From positions 10,234 to 74,233 of the forward strand of contig DASSRK010000140.1 of assembly GCA_035701825.1 (NCBI GenBank): a stretch of 64,000 nucleotides of DNA. Direction: 5' to 3'. Below the pieces are notes generated by a model. The model did not search any database, was not told the origin of the DNA, and saw only the letters and a program-made list of their open reading frames with translations. The translations under genes were made by a program, and so were the position numbers. Position 1 is the first letter of the stretch. Each line of letters begins with the position of its first letter. Source of the DNA: CADEED01 sp035701825. Its GTDB lineage: Bacteria > Pseudomonadota > Gammaproteobacteria > Steroidobacterales > Steroidobacteraceae. Positions 48,643-57,116 of the stretch are shown here, piece after piece.

Positions 48643-50904
48643 TCACCTCATCCCGACCCCGCCGGGAAGCCGGCGGGTGCGTCGGCGCAGCGTGCCGGCG
48701 ACCGCCAACTGCGCGAGCACAGCCAGGAGGAGCGCATCCAATGCGCCGCCCCCTCCCCTGGGTTTGCCGCGGGTGGAGACGCTTTCGGCAATTGGCGCGG
48801 CAGCCATGCTCGCCGCTGCCGGCTGTATCGCGAGCGCGCGCGGCGCGAGCTTCGCAATGAATGCGTCGTTGAATCCGCCGCTGCACGTCCGGCGCAGCGA
48901 CGCGGTCGTCGGGAAGTCGCGGGATTGCGTGGCTCCCGCGACGTACGCGGCGCCCGTGAGATCCACGACGATGGCGTTCATGGAGTCTTGTCCGCTGCCG
49001 CCCAGGTATGTCGAATCGGCCAGGGACGCGCCGTCCGGGCTGAGCTGCGCAACGAATCCGTCATTCCATCGCCCGGCGAGGGCGGCTTGAATCGGATTCA
49101 CCGTGGGGAAGTCGGGTGAGTAGGTAGTCCCGGCAATGTGGGCCGAGCCCGCAGCATCCACCGCGATGTCGTCGCCGAAATCGTCCTCGAGGCCTCCCAG
49201 AAATGTCGCGTAGAGCATTGCACCACCCTCGGGCGCAATCTTCACCACGAATGCATCCGCCGTCCCCAGGAGCTGCGACTGCAAGGCATTCACGGTCGGA
49301 AAGTCATTCGAGTGCGTGTACCCGGTGACGTAGGCGGCGCCGCTGGCGTCGACCGCGATTCCTGTCGCGCCGTCATCGGTATTGCCACCGAGGGGGCTTG
49401 AATAAACGAGCGTGCCATCCGGCGCGAACTTGGCGATGAATGCGTCAAAACCCCCTCCGGGACCCGGCAGCGGGTTCACGGTGGGAAAGCCCGGCGCAGC
49501 TTCCATGGTTCCGACCACGTATGCGGCACCGAGCGAATCCACCGCGATGTCGGTGGCTCCCTGGCTCAGCGAGCCGCCGAGGTAGGTCGAATACAGCAAG
49601 GCGCTCCCGTCGGGAGCGAGCTTCGCCACGAAGGCATCGGTCGAACCGTGCAGCGTCGGTTGGACGGGATTGACCAATGGGAATTCGATCGACCCGGTCA
49701 TCCCCGCGATGTATGCCGCGCCCGCGGTATCCACGGCGATCGCCCTGCCGAAACTGCTGGGGCCGAGATAGGTCGAGTAGACGAGTTGGGAACCGTCCGC
49801 GCTGAGTTTCGCGATGACGGCGGCGTGGTCGCCGCTGTTCGCAGCCTGCAGGGCATTCACCGTGGGGAAGTCGGACGAAGAGGAAGACCCGATCACGTAG
49901 GCGGCGCCGGCCGAATCGACCGCGATGTACCCTCCGCTCTCATCGCCGCTGCCGCCGAGATAGGTGGCGTAGACCAGCGACGTGCCGTCAGGGGTGAGTT
50001 TCGCGATGAACAGGTCCAACCCGCTGCCGTTGCGCGTGCGTTGCAGCGCATTCGCCGTCGGGAAATCGCCCGACGAGGTGAAGCCACTCACGTACACCGC
50101 GCCCGTGGCATCCACCGCGATTCCGTTCGCATAGTCGGTGCCGGTTCCGCCCAGGTAGGTGGAGTAGCTCAGCACCGGATCGATGACCAGGGGCCGCGAC
50201 CGGTCGTAGGCGCCGACCCGGAAGCCGATTTGGTGTGCACCGTGGCGCACATAGGAGCCTTCGACGATGCGCCGGCGTGCGCCGTCGACCTGATAGATGA
50301 CGGGCTTCTGGAAGCGCAGCGAAGCTCCGCCCTGGGCGTCCAGGACCAGATCGCCGCGCGCGTCCACGGTGGTTTGCCCGACGCCCGCAAAGGCCAGCCT
50401 GATCGCATCTGGATCCGCGCCCGGGGCCACGACGAAGTCGTATTCGAGCTGCAGCTGCTGGCCGTAGTAGACCAGGTCGATGCCGGGATACACCCCGGAG
50501 TACCGCACCTGCCGGTAGGTAGGAACCTTGGTGTGCCAATTCGCAGCGTCGCGGCCTCGCATGTAGTTGACCGTGCCCGCCAGTGCACCCACGCCCTCCA
50601 TCTGCGGATTCGCGGCGGCCCCGACGAGTTTCATGCGAACCACGGGCTGCGTCGCAGCCGCGGCGCCGGCCCGGGGCAGTGTGAGCACCGCCTCGTTCGC
50701 GGTCAGGAAGATGTTGTATCCCGGACCGCGGGCCAGGAACCCGACTCGCGCATCCGTCTGGCCCTGGTTCGACTCGAAGGCCAGTGGCAGCTGGGCCACT
50801 GACGGCGGTGGCGTGGCCGGCAGAGCCTGCGCGCCCAGCGGCAAGGCAAGCATTCCAATCGACCCCAGCAGCGTGACACCGCGACTCCAACGGAAAGTTT
50901 TCAT
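48643..50904 (-). CDS. exported SBBP-repeat beta-propeller protein with GlyGly-CTERM-like tail
   Basis: A 753-residue secreted protein. Signal peptide MKTFRWSRGVTLLGSIGMLA. An N-terminal domain (FESNQGQTDARVGFLARGPG) is followed by about eight SBBP repeats of the form GxDYANGIAVDATGAVYVSG / SGDFPTxNALQ / DxFIAKLxPDGTSLVYxTYLGG. The C-terminus has GGGGALDALLLAVLAQLAVA followed by LRRRTRR, the glycine-hydrophobic-basic shape of GlyGly-CTERM sorting tails cut by rhombosortase. Start at 50904 is supported by AGGGATGCGC. The function is probably cell-surface binding. Confidence 0.78.
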   Translation of the reverse strand: MKTFRWSRGVTLLGSIGMLALPLGAQALPATPPPSVAQLPLAFESNQGQTDARVGFLARGPGYNIFLTANEAVLTLPRAGAAAATQPVVRMKLVGAAANPQMEGVGALAGTVNYMRGRDAANWHTKVPTYRQVRYSGVYPGIDLVYYGQQLQLEYDFVVAPGADPDAIRLAFAGVGQTTVDARGDLVLDAQGGASLRFQKPVIYQVDGARRRIVEGSYVRHGAHQIGFRVGAYDRSRPLVIDPVLSYSTYLGGTGTDYANGIAVDATGAVYVSGFTSSGDFPTANALQRTRNGSGLDLFIAKLTPDGTSLVYATYLGGSGDESGGYIAVDSAGAAYVIGSSSSSDFPTVNALQAANSGDHAAVIAKLSADGSQLVYSTYLGPSSFGRAIAVDTAGAAYIAGMTGSIEFPLVNPVQPTLHGSTDAFVAKLAPDGSALLYSTYLGGSLSQGATDIAVDSLGAAYVVGTMEAAPGFPTVNPLPGPGGGFDAFIAKFAPDGTLVYSSPLGGNTDDGATGIAVDASGAAYVTGYTHSNDFPTVNALQSQLLGTADAFVVKIAPEGGAMLYATFLGGLEDDFGDDIAVDAAGSAHIAGTTYSPDFPTVNPIQAALAGRWNDGFVAQLSPDGASLADSTYLGGSGQDSMNAIVVDLTGAAYVAGATQSRDFPTTASLRRTCSGGFNDAFIAKLAPRALAIQPAAASMAAAPIAESVSTRGKPRGGGGALDALLLAVLAQLAVAGTLRRRTRRLPGGVGMR

Positions 50905-51135
50905 GGCGCATCCCTGTGGCCAGGACTGTCGCGCTGCGCATCGCACAAGAGCCGCGCGGGCTGGCCGAAGCATCGTTTGCCCCGAGCATGCGCCTTGCAG
51001 GAGCCTGCCGACAGACGCCGGAAATCGATTCCGGCGGGCTCCGTGCCACATTGTAGTTAGGGACTACACGTGCTCGCGGCGCCCTGGCGTGCGACTCGGG
51101 ATGAAGCACGACTTCGAGCAGTGGCCAGCCGCCGG

Positions 51136-52764
51136 CTACTTCAGCTTGGCGAGCATGGCTTTGAAGCGCGGGTCGTCGCGCAGCGAGTCGTAGTCGGGAT
51201 CGTGCTCGATCCAGTCGCGCTTGCCCCAGCCGAGCCCGAGCGCCCGCTCGAGCAGGCGCAACGCCTCGTCCTTCATCCCGGCCTTCGCATAGAGAAGCGA
51301 GCCGTTGATGATGGCGCCCATGTCCTCGGGATCGATGGCGAGCGCGCGCTCGGCCCACTCCCGTGCGCGCGCGAAATCGCCGGCCGCCTGCAACGCCCCG
51401 GCGCCGAGCGACAGCACGCGCACGTCGCGCGGATTCAGCGCCAGGGTACGTTCGGCGCGGCGCATGGCCTCCACGTTGACGGCGAGTCCCTCGTCCATGC
51501 GGCCCACGTTGCACAACGACTGGCCGTGCAGGTAGCAGCTCTGGAAATCCTCCGGCCTGGCCGCCGCGGCCTGGCCGAACAATTCCGCCGAGCGCTCGAT
51601 CTGCCCGCGCGCGTAGCAGGAGCGGCCGAAGAGGTAATACGCGTCGTAGAGCTGCGGGTTCAGGCGGATCGCCGACTCGAAGTGCCGCTCGGCGAGTTCG
51701 TATTCGCGGTGCAGCGACATCGCGAACCCACGTGCCACGTGCGCATCCGCCGAGTCCGGATTGAGCTCCATCGCGATCCGGCTCGCCCGGTCCGCCTCGC
51801 GCAGGTCCGCCGGGTTCGAGCCCCACCACTCGAATTGCTGGGCGTGCGCCATCGCGAGCCCGGCCCACGCCGGCGCGTAGCGCTCGTCGGCCTCGATCGC
51901 CGCGCGGAACATCTCGCGGCTGTGCTCCAGGTCGGGCCGCCGCATGCGATGCAGGCTCTGCCGGCCGCGCAGGAAGAATTCGTAGGCGTCGGTGGCAGTC
52001 TGCGGCCGGCGCACGGCGCGCCGCTCGCTGCGTGACAGCGCCGTTCCGCGCAGCATGCCGGCGACCGCGCCGGCGATCTCGTCCTGGATCGCGAACACAT
52101 CGCCGAGCTCGCGGTCGAAGCGTTCCGACCAGCGGTGATAGCCCGTGGCGGTGTCGATCAGCTGCACCGTGATGCGCAGCCGGTCGCCGGCCTTGCGCAC
52201 GCTGCCTTCGAGCAGCGACTCGACGCCGAGCTCGCGCCCGACGTGCTTGACGTCGAGTCCCGGACCGCGAAACTGGAACGATGAGCTGCGCGCGGGAACA
52301 CGCACTCCCTCGATCTGCGTCAGCGCGTCGATGAGCTCCTCGGCGAGCCCCTCGCACAGATAGTCCTGGTCGCGGCCCGGGCTCATGTCCGTGAACGGCA
52401 GCACCGCGATCGACGCGACGCGCGCCGGAGCGGCCGTCTCGGGCGGCACGGCGCCATTGACCGCCGCGATGAAACGGTAGCCGCGCCGGTGCCGCGTCTC
52501 GATGAAGCGCGGCTTGCGCGCGTCGTCGCCGAGCGCCTTGCGCAGCTCCTGGATGCAGGTGACGAGCGCGTCGTCCGTGACGACCGTGCCGCGCCACACC
52601 TCGGCGAACAATTCCTCCTTGGTCACCGGTTCCCCGGCACGACCGATGAGCACGCCGAGGACCCGCGCCGCCTTGGGCGTCAGCTTGATCTCGCGCTTGC
52701 CCGCCCACAGTCGCGCGGAGGCGGGTTCGAAGCGGAAGCGGGCGAAGCTCAGTGGTGCGTGCAT
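51136..52764 (-). CDS. CadC-like winged-helix regulator with TolB-like and TPR domains
   Basis: A 542-residue transcriptional regulator. Residues 1-105 are an OmpR/CadC-type winged helix (FARFRFEPASARLW, KLTPKAARVLGVLIG, CIQELRKALGDDARKPRFIETRHRRGYRF). A TolB-N-like/adenylate-cyclase-associated domain follows (IAVLPFTDMSPGRDQDYLCEGLAEELIDAL). From about residue 240 to the end are TPR-like helices. Unlike CadC it has no membrane segment, so it should be cytosolic. It is divergent from mddA with 66 bases between starts; regulation of that gene is possible but unshown. No ligand is evident. Confidence 0.83.
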   Translation of the reverse strand: MHAPLSFARFRFEPASARLWAGKREIKLTPKAARVLGVLIGRAGEPVTKEELFAEVWRGTVVTDDALVTCIQELRKALGDDARKPRFIETRHRRGYRFIAAVNGAVPPETAAPARVASIAVLPFTDMSPGRDQDYLCEGLAEELIDALTQIEGVRVPARSSSFQFRGPGLDVKHVGRELGVESLLEGSVRKAGDRLRITVQLIDTATGYHRWSERFDRELGDVFAIQDEIAGAVAGMLRGTALSRSERRAVRRPQTATDAYEFFLRGRQSLHRMRRPDLEHSREMFRAAIEADERYAPAWAGLAMAHAQQFEWWGSNPADLREADRASRIAMELNPDSADAHVARGFAMSLHREYELAERHFESAIRLNPQLYDAYYLFGRSCYARGQIERSAELFGQAAAARPEDFQSCYLHGQSLCNVGRMDEGLAVNVEAMRRAERTLALNPRDVRVLSLGAGALQAAGDFARAREWAERALAIDPEDMGAIINGSLLYAKAGMKDEALRLLERALGLGWGKRDWIEHDPDYDSLRDDPRFKAMLAKLK

Positions 52765-52830
52765 GTCCCGGCCAAACCCCGGAACTACCCCGGGACTCGA
52801 ACAATGCCCGTTGCGTAGGCTTTTCGCACC

Positions 52831-53595
52831 ATGAAACGCGTACTCATCTTCCTCTACGGTGCCGCCTGCTATGCGGTGTTCTTCGTCACGTTCCTCTACG
52901 CGGTGGGCTTCATCGGCAACTTCTGGGTGCCGAAGACGCTGGATTCGCCGCGCGACACCACGCTCGGCAACGCGTTGCTCGTCGACCTCGCGCTGCTCGG
53001 GCTGTTTGCCGTGCAGCACAGTGTGATGGCGCGGCCGGCATTCAAGCGCTGGTGGACGCGCATCATCCCCGCGGCCGCGGAACGCAGCACCTACGTGCTG
53101 TTCTCCTCGCTCGCGCTGGTCCTGCTCTTCTACTACTGGCAGCCGATCGGCGGTTCGCTGTGGGCGCTGACCTCCCCCGCCGCCGTCAACACGATGCTTG
53201 TGCTGTATGCCGCGGGCTGGGCGCTGCTGCTCTACGTCACGTTCCTCATCGACCACTTCGACCTGTTCGGCCTGCGGCAGGTGTGGCTCGAGCTGCGCGG
53301 CAAGCCGTACACCGCCGTGCCGTTCGTCACGCCGTGGTTGTACCGGCAGGTCCGGCATCCGCTCTACATCGGCTGGTTCATGATCGTGTGGGCCACGCCG
53401 TCGATGACCGTGACGCACGCGGTGTTCGCCGGCATGTGCACGGCGTACATCCTGGTCGGCATCCGCTTCGAGGAGCGCGACCTGGTGCACTTCCACCCGG
53501 AATACGCGGAGTACCAGCGCCGCGTGCCCATGCTGCTGCCGTTCGGCGGGAAGCGGCGCGCCGCCGCGCGCGTCGCCGGCAAAGTGGAAGCTTGA
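52831..53595 (+). CDS. mddA: probable methanethiol S-methyltransferase
   Basis: A 254-residue membrane protein of the NnrU/isoprenylcysteine methyltransferase group. It has five or six hydrophobic segments and the C-terminal SAM site: YRQVRHPLYIGWF, then FEERDLVHFHPEYAEYQRRVPMLLPF, which fits MddA more than ICMT. MddA uses SAM to convert methanethiol to dimethyl sulfide. A similar methylase of unknown substrate remains possible. Start at 52831 is close behind the divergent regulator. Confidence 0.7.
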   Translation: MKRVLIFLYGAACYAVFFVTFLYAVGFIGNFWVPKTLDSPRDTTLGNALLVDLALLGLFAVQHSVMARPAFKRWWTRIIPAAAERSTYVLFSSLALVLLFYYWQPIGGSLWALTSPAAVNTMLVLYAAGWALLLYVTFLIDHFDLFGLRQVWLELRGKPYTAVPFVTPWLYRQVRHPLYIGWFMIVWATPSMTVTHAVFAGMCTAYILVGIRFEERDLVHFHPEYAEYQRRVPMLLPFGGKRRAAARVAGKVEA

Positions 53596-53620
53596 GGCAG
53601 AGCGGCTGACAGGCGGCAAG

Positions 53621-53652
53621 AAAACCCCCGCCGGTTTCCCGGCGGGGGTCCC
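53621..53652 (-). terminator. terminator hairpin, minus-directed, repeat-family copy
   Basis: Perfect 10-bp stem CCCCCGCCGG (53625-53634) / CCGGCGGGGG (53639-53648), loop TTTC. On the minus strand it is followed by TTTTCTT, so it best terminates leftward transcripts, such as the small gene ending at 53711; it could also serve mddA. A member of the near-identical hairpin family. Confidence 0.85.
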
Positions 53653-53710
53653 TTGATTCTTGCGTCCGCGCATCGTCGCGGTTGCGAGCGATGGCGGAGC
53701 GGTTGTTGGA

Positions 53711-53902
53711 TCAGCGGATGCGGAACAGCTGCAGGCCCTGATCGCGGATGACGAACTTCCTGTTCCTGAAGGACAAGCGAGGCCGGACCTTCCGCGCCGC
53801 CTGCTCATCGTTCGCGGCGTCGCGAACTTCAAAGCGTGGCGGATCGGAGAGAGTGTCCGTTGCCGGGCGCTCCATGCGCTCGGCAAGATTCGACGAAGAC
53901 AT
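53711..53902 (-). CDS. possible small protein of unknown function
   Basis: A 63-codon frame, MSSSNLAERMERPATDT to LQLFRIR, with a charged middle and a basic end. Support: it lies between two minus-directed terminator hairpins and ends about 60 bases before one of them; the upstream GGGAAT is a weak ribosome-binding site. No known family. The overlapping plus-strand frame (53748-54080) reads like random low-complexity sequence and is less likely. The rest of the 549-base region shows nothing else. Confidence 0.35.
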   Translation of the reverse strand: MSSSNLAERMERPATDTLSDPPRFEVRDAANDEQAARKVRPRLSFRNRKFVIRDQGLQLFRIR

Positions 53903-54083
53903 TTCGATATTCCCGTGGGTGAAATCGCCGGATTGGCGACGGGTCACACGATACCCGTCGCACCTCGCAGGCGAATCGCGCATTCGATGGAGTCTCTCTA
54001 TCCCTTCCGGGATGTGGGTGGATAGCGACAACGAATCGGACGCGGCGCGATTCCAGCCGCCCACGTCCTGCACCCCATAGAAA

Positions 54084-54113
54084 GCCCCCGCCAGTTTCCC
54101 GGCGGGGGCCTTT
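54084..54113 (-). terminator. terminator hairpin after GH10/CBM60 gene
   Basis: Stem GCCCCCGCCAG / CCGGCGGGGGC with one A-C mismatch near the loop, at 54084-54094 and 54099-54109. It is 32 bases beyond the stop of the minus-strand xylanase and has T-rich flanks on both strands. A member of the near-identical hairpin family. Confidence 0.8.
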
Positions 54114-54144
54114 CCATCCACGACGGTGAACGGGGAGGTGTCGT

Positions 54145-55779
54145 TCAACGTCCCAGATACTGCATCAACCACGTCATCGCCGGCCGCTGTGTGCCATTGG
54201 ACTGGATCAGGCCGCTGCCATTCACCCACGTGCTGCCGACCACGTAGCCCCACAGCGTGATGCCCGCCACCGACGGGTGGTCGTGGAACATCGGGAATTG
54301 CGTGCGCATGATGTTCAGCTGCTCCTGGTCGTTGGTGCGCGCGACGTCGTACTCGGTGATGTAGATCGGCAGGCCGAGCGCGGCCACGCGATCCAGCCTC
54401 GAGCGGATGTCGCTCACCGACCAGCTCTCGAGTCCGTGCCCCTGCGCTCCCAGAGCATCGACCACGCCCGCGGCGACCACCGGCCGCGCGAGATTGATGA
54501 ACGCATCCGTGTCCCAGCTCAACACGTTGTAGTCGTTGAGCACCAGGATGGCGTTGGGGCAGTACTGCCGCGCCAGCTGGAAGGAGCGGATGATCCAGTT
54601 GTCACCGAACGCGTTGCGCGCGAAGGCCGCGGGCTGGTGCGACGGTATGGCCTCGTTGACCACGTCGATCAGCTTGGTATTCGGATAACGCGCGCAGAAG
54701 TCGCGGATCCATTCCTCGATCTCCGCCGCCTGTTCGGAGGCTGACAGGTTGTTGATCCAGCTCGGCGCCTGCGCACCCCAGATGAAGGTGTGCTGCTTGA
54801 ACGGGATGTTGTTCTGCTGGGCGTAGTTGTACGCGGCATCGAGCCCCGCCCAGTTGTACTGGTCGCGGTTGGGCTCGACCTGGCCCCACTTGCCCTCGTT
54901 CTCGGGCGTGATCTGGTTCCAGTAACGGATGAAGTCCGAGCGGACCTGGCCGTTGGTGGTGATGTTGCCCACGAAGAATGCGGGCAACTGGCCCCCGCCG
55001 CCACCGCCTCCGCCGCTCACGGTGCCGAAGCCGATGACGCCATTGCAGTGCATCCATTCGCTCAGGCTGCCACCGCCGCAGCTGCCGTTGGCCCACACGG
55101 CGGTGTTCATGGATTGCGCCTCGGCCTGTCGCGTGGTGCCGTTGACGACGATGTAGTCCACCTGCACGTCGCGGCCCGCGGCATCGTTGGTGAATGCGAC
55201 GGTGATCGAGCCGTTGAGGTTGGTCGAGGCGCTGTAGTTCTGCATGGTCGTGGTCAGCGTCCAGGTCGCGACGGTGGTGTTGTCGAGTCGCAGGCTGATC
55301 GACTCGCTCCCCGCCGTGCCGCGCGCGCGCACCACGATGCTGTTGGCCGAATTGGAGACCGGCCCATAGTTGATCAGGCCGTTGCAATGCATCCACTCGC
55401 TGTTGGATCCGCCGCCGCAGGCGCCGTTCGCATACAGGCCGGTGTTGACGCTCTGGTTCTCCGATTGGCGCGTGGTCCCGTTGACGATGATGTAGTCCAC
55501 CTGCACGTCGCGGCCGGCGGCGTCATTGGTGAACGCCACGGTCACCGTGCCGTTGAGGTTGGTGGTCGCGCTGTAGGTCTGGAAGCTGGTGGACAGCGTC
55601 CAGGTCGCGACATTGCTGTTGTCCACGCGCAGCGTGATCGATTCGCTGCCGGCGGTGCCGCGTGCGCGCACCACGATCGTGTTGGATCCGCTTTGCGCGT
55701 TCGCTTGGGTCACGAAGCCGATGAGCAAAAGGGCCGCGAGCGCGAAGAGCCGCGTGCCCGAACTTCTCGAGATATCCAT
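54145..55779 (-). CDS. secreted endo-1,4-beta-xylanase, two CBM60 modules and GH10
   Basis: A 544-residue secreted xylanase. Signal peptide ending about TQANAQ. Two CBM60 modules (about 33-138 and 146-252) with TIVVRARGTAGSES, AFTNDAAGRDVQVDY and SEWMHCNG; CBM60 binds xylan and galactans through calcium. A glycine linker follows (256-263), then GH10 with acid/base Glu376 in DVVNEAIPS and nucleophile Glu476 in YITEYDVA. Start at 55779 is supported by CAGGGAGAT; the frame is open further up to 55941. It lies downstream of GH43 and its symporter on the same strand, but a terminator separates them, so it probably has its own promoter. Confidence 0.93.
   Translation of the reverse strand: MDISRSSGTRLFALAALLLIGFVTQANAQSGSNTIVVRARGTAGSESITLRVDNSNVATWTLSTSFQTYSATTNLNGTVTVAFTNDAAGRDVQVDYIIVNGTTRQSENQSVNTGLYANGACGGGSNSEWMHCNGLINYGPVSNSANSIVVRARGTAGSESISLRLDNTTVATWTLTTTMQNYSASTNLNGSITVAFTNDAAGRDVQVDYIVVNGTTRQAEAQSMNTAVWANGSCGGGSLSEWMHCNGVIGFGTVSGGGGGGGGQLPAFFVGNITTNGQVRSDFIRYWNQITPENEGKWGQVEPNRDQYNWAGLDAAYNYAQQNNIPFKQHTFIWGAQAPSWINNLSASEQAAEIEEWIRDFCARYPNTKLIDVVNEAIPSHQPAAFARNAFGDNWIIRSFQLARQYCPNAILVLNDYNVLSWDTDAFINLARPVVAAGVVDALGAQGHGLESWSVSDIRSRLDRVAALGLPIYITEYDVARTNDQEQLNIMRTQFPMFHDHPSVAGITLWGYVVGSTWVNGSGLIQSNGTQRPAMTWLMQYLGR
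55024..55683 (-). repeat. duplicated CBM60-coding modules
   Basis: Two direct copies of about 320 bases code for modules sharing ARGTAGSES, NDAAGRDVQVDY, NTxxxANGxCGGGSxSEWMHCNG. At DNA level CATTGGTGAACGCCACGG-like stretches recur with about one change in ten, so this duplication is older than the CBM4/9 one in the other xylanase. Confidence 0.75.
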
Positions 55780-55986
55780 ATCGTTGATCTCCCTGCTGGT
55801 CGTTGTGCCGAAGTGCCAAGGCCGACACAGCGTAGTCAGGCGGATCGATCGCTTCCCTACGTGATTTACGAAGCCTGCCGAAAACCGCCTGGAACAGGCC
55901 CCTGGCGGCCACGGCATACGGGTTCCTGCATCGCAGCTCACCGGGATGGATATCGGTGGGAACGGGTCCTCGACCCTCGAAAATGC

Positions 55987-56016
55987 AAAAACCCTCGCCG
56001 GTTTCCCGGCGAGGGT
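55987..56016 (-). terminator. terminator hairpin after GH43 gene
   Basis: Perfect 11-bp stem ACCCTCGCCGG (55991-56001) / CCGGCGAGGGT (56006-56016) with loop TTTC. The upstream A-run (AAAAA) gives a U-run to leftward transcripts. It lies between GH43 and the GH10 gene and is followed on the plus strand by CGCTCTATCTACC, also found beside other family members. Confidence 0.85.
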
Positions 56017-56067
56017 CGCTCTATCTACCTCCGCGCCGCTACGGGCGCGGCCTGGGGTGGCCTTCGC

Positions 56068-57093
56068 CTACCGGTAGGGACTGATCGTGTTGATGCGTCC
56101 GTTCGCGTCGTACGTGAGCTCGGTCATCTTCACCGAGCGCAGGTGCGTGACGCCCTTCGACAGGACCGAGTCGTGGTAGAAGAGGTACCACTTGCCCTGG
56201 TATTCGCAGATCGAGTGATGCGTGGTCCAGCCGATCACCGGCGTCAGGATCCGCCCCTGGTAGATGAACGGGCCGTACGGGTTGTCCGCGATGCCGTAAC
56301 ACAGGTAGTGGGTGTCGCCGGTCGAGTACGAGAAGTAGTACTTGCCGTTGTACTTGTGCAGCCAGGACGCCTCGAAGAAGCGCCGGTCATGGTCGCCGGC
56401 GAGCAGCGGCTTGCCCGCTTCGTCGAGGATCACCACCGCGCGCGGCGCTTCGGCGAACTGCTTCATGTCCGCGGTGAGCTTCACGACGCGCGGGCACAGC
56501 GCCGGCTCGTGGTCCGCGGGCTCCTCGTTCTTCTCGCCGTAGACGTTGTCGCGGTATTTCTGCAGCTGGCCGCCCCAGATGCCGCCGAAATACATGTACG
56601 CGGAACCGTCGTCATCGACCAGCACGGCCGGATCGATGGAATAGCTGCCCTTGATGGCTTCGGGCTCCGGCGTGAACGGACCCTCGGGGCGGTCGCCGAC
56701 CGCGACACCGATCTGGAAAATGCCGTCGGGGCGCTTGGCCGGGAAATACAGGTAGTACTTGCCGTTCTTCGTCGCGGCATCCGGCGCCCACATCTGGCGC
56801 TGCGCCCACTTCACGTCCTTGATGTCGAGCGCGACGCCGCAGTCGGTCGCCGGCCCGCCGGGCGAATCGACCCGCAGCACGTGATAGTCGCGCATGTCGA
56901 AGTGATCGCCGAGGTCGTTGAACGGGATGCCGGCCTCGATGTCGTGCGAGGGATAGATGTAGAGCTTCCCATCGAACACGTGCGCCGACGGATCGGCCGT
57001 GTAGATGTGCGTCACCAGCGGCTGGGAAATGGCCCGGCGGGTGAGGGCTTCGTAGTCTTCCTTGGAATAATCGATTTCGGAATCGTTGGACAT
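56068..57093 (-). CDS. cytoplasmic GH43 glycosidase (beta-xylosidase/arabinofuranosidase type)
   Basis: A 341-residue five-bladed propeller enzyme without signal peptide, so it acts on imported oligosaccharides. The catalytic triad of family 43 is visible: base Asp in IYTADPSAHVFDG, pKa-setting Asp in YSIDPAVLVDDDG and acid Glu in FFEASWLHKYNG. A second region, GWTTHHSICEY, matches the calcium/His site. GGAGGAACC stands before the ATG. It is 23 bases behind the pentoside symporter gene, so they form an operon for uptake and breakdown of xylo- or arabino-oligosaccharides. Confidence 0.9.
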   Translation of the reverse strand: MSNDSEIDYSKEDYEALTRRAISQPLVTHIYTADPSAHVFDGKLYIYPSHDIEAGIPFNDLGDHFDMRDYHVLRVDSPGGPATDCGVALDIKDVKWAQRQMWAPDAATKNGKYYLYFPAKRPDGIFQIGVAVGDRPEGPFTPEPEAIKGSYSIDPAVLVDDDGSAYMYFGGIWGGQLQKYRDNVYGEKNEEPADHEPALCPRVVKLTADMKQFAEAPRAVVILDEAGKPLLAGDHDRRFFEASWLHKYNGKYYFSYSTGDTHYLCYGIADNPYGPFIYQGRILTPVIGWTTHHSICEYQGKWYLFYHDSVLSKGVTHLRSVKMTELTYDANGRINTISPYR

Positions 57094-57116
57094 GGTTCTC
57101 GGGTTCCTCCGGGATA

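Noticed and set aside
49648..50802. Plus-strand open frame opposite the SBBP gene
   Set aside because: Only low-complexity Arg/Asp/His sequence arising from the repeats on the other strand.
53748..54080. Plus-strand 110-codon frame ending next to a terminator
   Set aside because: Tempting position, but the protein is irregular, has no ribosome-binding site and the opposite strand has a better small frame.
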